Assembly: GCA_030035585.1 (NCBI GenBank)
Contig: CM057472.1
Span: 88,657,601 to 88,721,600 of the forward strand
Length of the DNA stretch: 64,000 nucleotides
Direction of reading: 5' to 3'
Origin: Dugong dugon
Taxonomy: Eukaryota > Chordata > Mammalia > Sirenia > Dugongidae
Positions 59,008 through 64,000 of the stretch are shown piece after piece. The position numbers and the translations under genes were made by a program. The notes under the pieces were generated by a model that was not told the DNA's origin, ran no database searches, and worked only from the letters and a program-made list of their open reading frames with translations. The first letter of the stretch is position 1. Each line of letters opens with the position of its first letter.

Positions 59008-59778
59008 CAACCTTGCTTGGTGAAAGTGAAGAGAACTTGAAGCGCTTACTGATAAAGATCAAAGACTACAGCCTTCAGTATGGACTGTACCTCAACATAA
59101 AGAAAATAAAAATCCTCACAACTAGACCAATAAGCAGCATCATGATGAATGGAGAAAAGAATGAAATTGTCAAGGATTTCATTTTACTTGGATCCACAAT
59201 CAAGGCCCATGGAAGCAGCAGTCAAGAAATCAAATGTTGCATTGCATTGGGCAAATCTGCTGCAAAAGAACTCTTTAAAGTATTAAAAGGCAAAGATGTC
59301 ACTTTGAGGACTAAGGTGTGCCTGACCCAAGCCATGGTATTTTTAATCACCTCATATGCATGTGAAAGCTGGACAATGAATAAGGAAGACCGAAGAAAAA
59401 TTGATGCCTTTGAACTGTGGTGTTGGCAAAGAATATTGAATATACCATGGACTGGCAAAAGAATGAACAAATCTGTCTTGGAAGAAGTTTAATCAGAATG
59501 CTCTTTGGAAGCAAGGATGGTAAGACTTCCTTTACATGGTCTCATGAGACTACGTGACCAGGGACCAGTCCCTGGAGAAAGACATCATGCTTGGTAGAGT
59601 AGAGGGTCAGTGAAAAAGAGGAAGACCCTCAACAAGATGGATTGATACAGTGGCTGCAACAATGAGCTCAAGCTAACAATTATGAGGATGGTGCAAGACT
59701 GGTCAGTGTTTCCTTCTGTTGTACATAGGGTTGCTATGAGTTGCAACTGACTCAACGGAGCCTAACAACAATAACAAC
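59008..59778 (+). mobile_element. RTE/BovB LINE, 5'-truncated, nested
   Basis: A sense-strand RTE 3' portion of about 770 bp ends in gagcctaacaacaataacaac. A perfect 8-bp target-site duplication, ataggaca, lies at 59,000-59,007 and 59,779-59,786 within the host SINE. It is the best-preserved RTE in the window and serves as reference for the interrupted copies. Confidence 0.9.
59013..59492 (+). pseudogene. RTE ORF C-terminal fragment, open
   Basis: An uninterrupted frame of 159 codons covers the end of the RTE RT domain (LNIKKIKILTTRPISS) and the C-terminal region (LRTKVCLTQAMVF, FELWCWQRILNIPWT) and stops after KSVLEEV. No start or endonuclease domain is present, as the element is 5'-truncated. 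The final part of the RTE protein normally continues with a frame containing RRMLFWKQGW-like sequence; here the early stop at 59,490 ends it. Being open suggests recent insertion, not function. Confidence 0.85.
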
Positions 59779-60159
59779 ATAGGACAGAGTAGAACTGCCC
59801 CATAGAGTTTCCAAAGCTGTAATCTTTATGGAAGCAGATGGTCACATCTTTCTCCCATGGAGCAAATGGTGGGTTCAAACTGCTGACTTTCTGGCTAGCA
59901 ATGAGTACTTAACCACTGTGTACCACAGCTCCTTCAGGCAGAGATAGTTCCTTTTCTTTACTGCATCAATACTTCCTGCAAATCTCTACCAGAGCATTCT
60001 GAATAGTACCATAAAGTACCTTAATTTACCTTGTTATTTCCCCTTTTAAGCTGTGAACTCCTTCAAAGGTAATAACTGGTTCTTATTAATTTTTAATAAT
60101 AATAATGCTCTAATCAGCATACTCTGTTTGCTTAAGCCTTCCTTAATTTATTTATTTAT

Positions 60160-60372
60160 GTTTTGTTGTTGTTGCTAGGTGACGCTGAGTTGATTTTGAC
60201 TCATAGCAACCCCGTGTGACAGAGTAGAACTGCCCCATAGGGTTTCATAGGCTATAATCTTTATGGGAGCAGATTGCCAGGTCTTTCTCCCATGGAGCCG
60301 CTGGGTGGATTTGAACTACCAACCTTTTCATTAGCAGCCAGGCACTTAACCATTGTGCCACCAGGGCTCCTC
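60160..60372 (-). repeat. AfroSINE, minus strand
   Basis: The copy runs from gttgttgttgctaggtgacg through gttttgactcatagcaacc-type tail to the reversed head ttgtgccaccagggctcct. A loose target-site duplication rich in ttatttat flanks it. Confidence 0.88.
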
Positions 60373-60379
60373 TACTCAT

Positions 60380-61580
60380 TTATACATTTATTTATTCATT
60401 GGAAAACAAGCCTTCTGAGCCATTCAACCAGCAGCAGGGGCCTGCCCACACCCCTTATTCTTCAAATAGCCAACAAGTAGGAACCTGGGAGTGAGTTTTC
60501 TCCTTAAGAATTGCCAATTCAGCAACTTCCAATGAATTTACCTAGAAATAACATGTGACACACCTGTCTACATAAATGACCTGGGGGTATTACCTTATAC
60601 ATGTTACTTGTAATTGAATCTAGGTCAACTTTGCCCCCTGTTCTTGCCTTGTCCCCTGCTCTCTTTCTACTGCTGCTTTTAGGGTTCTGTGGTAAACTCT
60701 CTCCTGACCCCAGCCCTGTGAATACTCTCCTGCTTCCAAAAAGCAATGTTATTACATTGTTTGGGTGTTGACTCTTGTCAAAGCCAGTGGAATATGGGAT
60801 TCATTAGAAAGATAATAAAACTTTATGCCAAAGACTTAATGATTTAGCACAGATTATTTCATTTCCTCTTTTCTGACCACAGCCAACCTGAGGGCTGACA
60901 AAATGAGCCTTCTAACACATCCAAACCCGGCTGCCCTTTTGGGCCTGTCATTGGCTTTCTTGGTCTCTGTCATGTAGAGAGGACTCCTGCAAATAGTAAA
61001 AGGTTAGCTGGTTGGAGGGATTTCAATTCTATATAAACACCCCGTGGAATGCTCTGGAACAGGCCTTTCTCCAGCAGCCAATATTCCTCTTTCTGAGGAC
61101 TGGTGTGTGATCGACTAATACCACTTGGCTTTCAGAAAAGTAGGTTTCAGCCTTTACACAGGGTGGCCTCAAAGGAGGAGGTGCCCTCAGAGTTCTTTTG
61201 AAAGGGACATTGTCAAAACTCTGTCTTCAATTATCATTGAGATAGTAAAAACAAACTGAATTGCCAAAACATTATCATTAAGTTAGTGAAAACAAACCAA
61301 AAGCCATTTTCAAAAGTGTCAAACTCCTTTGTCGTGAAAAGTCGCTTAATTTGACTCTTGAAGGAAAAAGGAAATTTAATTGATGAATATTTTCGCCTTT
61401 TAAATTCTATGAGATTGTACATCTGAGGTACTTTAATTCTTAGCTTCTTGCTTAATTTCTGTTTTTCAGATCCAATGAAATAGTTTTAGACATGAAAATT
61501 TAGTCTGCTTGGAATGCTCCCAGCCCTCCCACTTTGCCTGAATAACATCTACCACTTCTTCCCTTCTCAGCTTGGACACC
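60380..61580. other. Unassigned sequence
   Basis: No gene or clear repeat recognised. A segment near 61,060-61,200 has slightly higher GC but no motif. Confidence 0.35.
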
Positions 61581-61589
61581 ACTCTTATG

Positions 61590-61720
61590 GAAAGTCTCTG
61601 ATCTAACAAGATAGAGAAGTTCACCACTGTATGCTCAGTTCCCAGTGCAGTGCCTAACCCATGTAGGTACTCAAGAAATGTTTGTTGAATTAACAAACAA
61701 ATGAATAAATGAATGGTAGT
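61590..61720 (+). repeat. L2 LINE 3' end
   Basis: The sequence 'gcagtgcctaacccatgtag', then 'gtactcaagaaatgtttgtt' and a gaataaatgaatg tail is a typical L2 3' terminus. Confidence 0.55.
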
Positions 61721-61779
61721 GGGGTATAGACCAAAAAAACAAAAAACAAAAAACAAAACTTCACCTGGAGATTAAGTTC

Positions 61780-61935
61780 TAGCTCTGTCATTTATCAAAG
61801 TCATTCCATTTTCTGAGTCTTGTGTGCTCATCTATAAAATGGAGACAACAGTATCTACATCATAGGGCTTTCTGAAGACTGAGTAAGGTTATGTGTGTGA
61901 AAGCATTTTGTAAACTGAAATGCACTATAAACTTT
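61780..61935 (+). repeat. MIR SINE
   Basis: The segment contains agctctgtcatttatcaaag, gtgctcatctataaaatgga and gtgtgaaagcattttgtaaa, matching MIR core and 3' parts. Confidence 0.65.
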
Positions 61936-61939
61936 GAAG

Positions 61940-63665
61940 TTATAACTTGGATCCTTTTCCCTTTTCCCTACATATTTCCTGTGAAGGTTTACATGTATTG
62001 GAACATCTGGGCATGAGAGCCAAAATTATCTGGGAAGCAAGTTGATGGGAGCCTGCCAACCACGTGCTGTGCTAAGTGTAATTCCACAGTGGACTGCATA
62101 TACTCCATGGCTGATATGCAGAGAATTCCCACTGGGCAATCGAGACAGCCCAGCCTAGAAATCAGGGCTACAAGGAAGCAGGCACTGGGGAAAGGAGGTG
62201 GTTTCCTGCCTCTTACCACCTGTGACTCTGTCCACAGTGAGGATCAGCTGTGTTTTAAGACCCGCGGTCAGTGGGAAAGCTCTGAAGTACTGTTCAAATG
62301 TTTTAATAGCTTTGCCAAATGACTAAATTGAGTACAAGGTTAAGTTTATTACCTTGCCTTCCCAGGGAGCAGTTTCTATCAAAGACGGGAACAGTCGTCA
62401 AGTGGTGCACAACCAGAAGGGTGAAAGAGATGCGTTCAGCAACTTTGCTCGCTGCCCTCTTCAATCAGTATAGCATTGAGAATGAGCTAGGAAAAAGGAC
62501 CCACTGCGCAGGAAAGGAGAGGAAAAATGAGTTAAACAGGAAAAGCAGATTTGTACATTGTACCAAAGGGTTGTGGATATTTCTGTTAAGTTGTAGTTGA
62601 TCACATTAAGATTATCAGTATTTTTTGAGGTAGAGACTGAATTGCAGAACACAGCTCAGCGTAAGGACAGCCAAAGAATGAAAGCTAAGCCAGGATCACT
62701 CCCTCAAATCTGCCATAAATTGCCTAAGTGACCTTTGACAACTTGTTTTACTTCCTGTGCCCAAGGATCTTTACACGGCATATGAAAGGTCATCATGATC
62801 CAAATCCAGTAGAATCAAACACTGAATCTTAAGAGAATAAGTTCTCCACATGTAGTTGATATGAATGTCTTTGTGATTATGTTGCAAAGATTAGAAATTT
62901 AGCTAGCTAACACAAAACATTATGTCCTATAAGAAAGCACAGGCGATTTCACAGGCAACTGAGACAAGAAAGAGAAAAGAAAGGCCACATTAGGACAAAT
63001 ACATAAACCGGTAAGTCTAGAAGTGAGGCCCCTTTTTGTTGCTCGAGGGCAGCATGGCCATCTGAGTTTTGGCTGCTCTCTGCCACCTTTCTCTCTTGAT
63101 TGGCCTCCTTTGCCTTCATGGTCTAACATGGCTTCTTAGGCAATCCACCATCACTACTTTCTGGAGCCTAGGAACACTTGCTCAACTTGGACAAGGACTT
63201 CTCAAATGATCCAATCAGTTTTGGTCATTATATGCAAGGTTACATGATAAAACAGAGCAGCAGGGGCCCGTGGATAGGCAGAATTTTTAAAAAGGAAGAC
63301 AGTGGCAGAGTGCAGCAGTCACTTAAATGGTTAAGTCTACCCGTTGAGGGCCTCTCGGGCTTATGAGTGGTGCTGAGGATGTGGAAAGAGGCATGGATTG
63401 AGGAGAAGTAAGAGGAAAATTGTCTTCTTTATTTAGGAACCATGCCAAGAAAGCAGAAAACCAGGGCAGACCAAGTGTGATACATCTACTCCCTCTTTGT
63501 GTGTTTTCCCTCAACTGGCTGCTAAAGGAAATATTGATTTGAGTCTGCTCTGAGTCACAAAGGGAAAGAAGACTCCTCAAGCAGGCCTCTAATTGTGGTT
63601 TGGAGAAAAGCCTTGTTAACAATCTGTGCCTAATTTCTCCCTTACCAGTTAGTTTGCTCAGCATA
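61940..63665. other. Unassigned sequence
   Basis: No gene or repeat recognised. ORFs reach 113 codons (63,323-63,664, minus strand) but carry no motif and overlap others. I cannot exclude a short exon. Confidence 0.35.
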
Positions 63666-63671
63666 TTAGCA

Positions 63672-63850
63672 CAAACGGTTAACAGGTGAACACTAGCTGA
63701 AAGGTTGGCAGTTCAAACACACCTAGGGAATGCCAGGCAATGTTGCCTCCGAAAGGTCACAGCCTTGAAAACCCTATGGAGCTGTTCTACTCAGCAAACA
63801 GGGTCACCATGAGTTAGAATAGACTCGACAGCAAATAACAACAAACAGCA
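63672..63850 (+). repeat. AfroSINE, plus strand
   Basis: A diverged copy contains gctgaaaggttggcagttca, gaaaaccctatggagctgtt and a tail gagttagaatagactcgaca followed by aataacaacaa. No clear target-site duplication. Confidence 0.8.
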
Positions 63851-64000
63851 AACCAAAACATTAATATACTCCTATACTTGAAGTGCCCTTTAATTATCCT
63901 GCTCTTTGCCTCTGCTTGCCCTCTGCCAGGTTGAATGGCCCTATGTATTTCAGGGTTCATGGCAAGAGTACAAATGAAAGTCCCATACTGTGGCCCACCT

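Larger units (their letters stand above)
58955..59935 (-). repeat. AfroSINE split by RTE
   Basis: The SINE parts are 58,955-59,007 (cccatagccattgagatgat) and 59,779-59,935 (agagtagaactgccccatag to the reversed head). The SINE target-site duplication aggcagagata(a/g)(c/t)t lies at 58,941-58,954 and 59,936-59,949. The RTE lies between. Confidence 0.85.

Noticed and set aside
63323..63664. 113-codon minus-strand ORF
   Set aside because: No motif, chance length for the region, and overlapping ORFs on the other strand. A short exon cannot be excluded, but nothing supports one.

Overview
The window is nuclear DNA from a placental mammal, most likely an afrotherian such as an elephant or another paenungulate. 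Its youngest abundant repeats are tRNA-derived SINEs with the AfroSINE head (gccctggtggcgca) and a tail ending in a tcgactcgacggcaac-type sequence, plus RTE/BovB-type LINEs that share that tail. Both fit the Afrotheria. Older mammal-wide repeats (MIR, L2, MLT1-type LTRs, MER5A) confirm a eutherian genome. I found no host protein-coding gene, rRNA or tRNA. Every ORF longer than about 90 codons that I could recognise is transposon- or retrovirus-derived, so the window is best read as intergenic or deep intronic.

Layout. 1-9 kb: unassigned sequence with one SINE, an L1 3' UTR piece, an RTE/SINE tail, a minus-strand ERV LTR (about 5.7-6.1 kb), an MLT1-type LTR, and an L2 that has been repeatedly invaded. 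9-21 kb: MIR and L2 fossils, an inverted AfroSINE pair near 16.2 kb, a (TG)n tract and an AT-rich block. 21.3-29.8 kb: an MLT1-type LTR split by a full-length but dead L1 (5' UTR, ORF1, ORF2, 3' UTR), which has an extra piece of L1 ORF2 fused head-to-tail in front of it. 30.2-31.3 kb: two LTRs meeting tail to tail. 32.2-39.1 kb: a minus-strand RTE split by a 5.65 kb endogenous retrovirus with the structure of a processed (polyadenylated, L1-mobilised) retrocopy. 39.6-40.7 kb: another L1 3' UTR. 42.3-42.6 kb: a SINE-derived double palindrome. 45.7-50.25 kb: an RTE with a 5' inversion, itself split by a rearranged class I ERV (46.1-49.3 kb) in which integrase lies upstream of an LTR, primer-binding site, gag and RNase H. 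52-64 kb: MER5A and L1M fossils, more SINEs, an RTE nested inside a SINE, and long stretches with nothing recognisable.

No genes cooperate here. What the window records is an insertion history, and several junctions preserve mechanism. The best are the R-to-poly(A) ERV retrocopy with a perfect 16-bp target-site duplication, the twin-priming-like RTE inversion, the fused L1, and the permuted ERV. Family names come from memory of repeat consensus sequences rather than a library search; boundaries without a stated target-site duplication are approximate.
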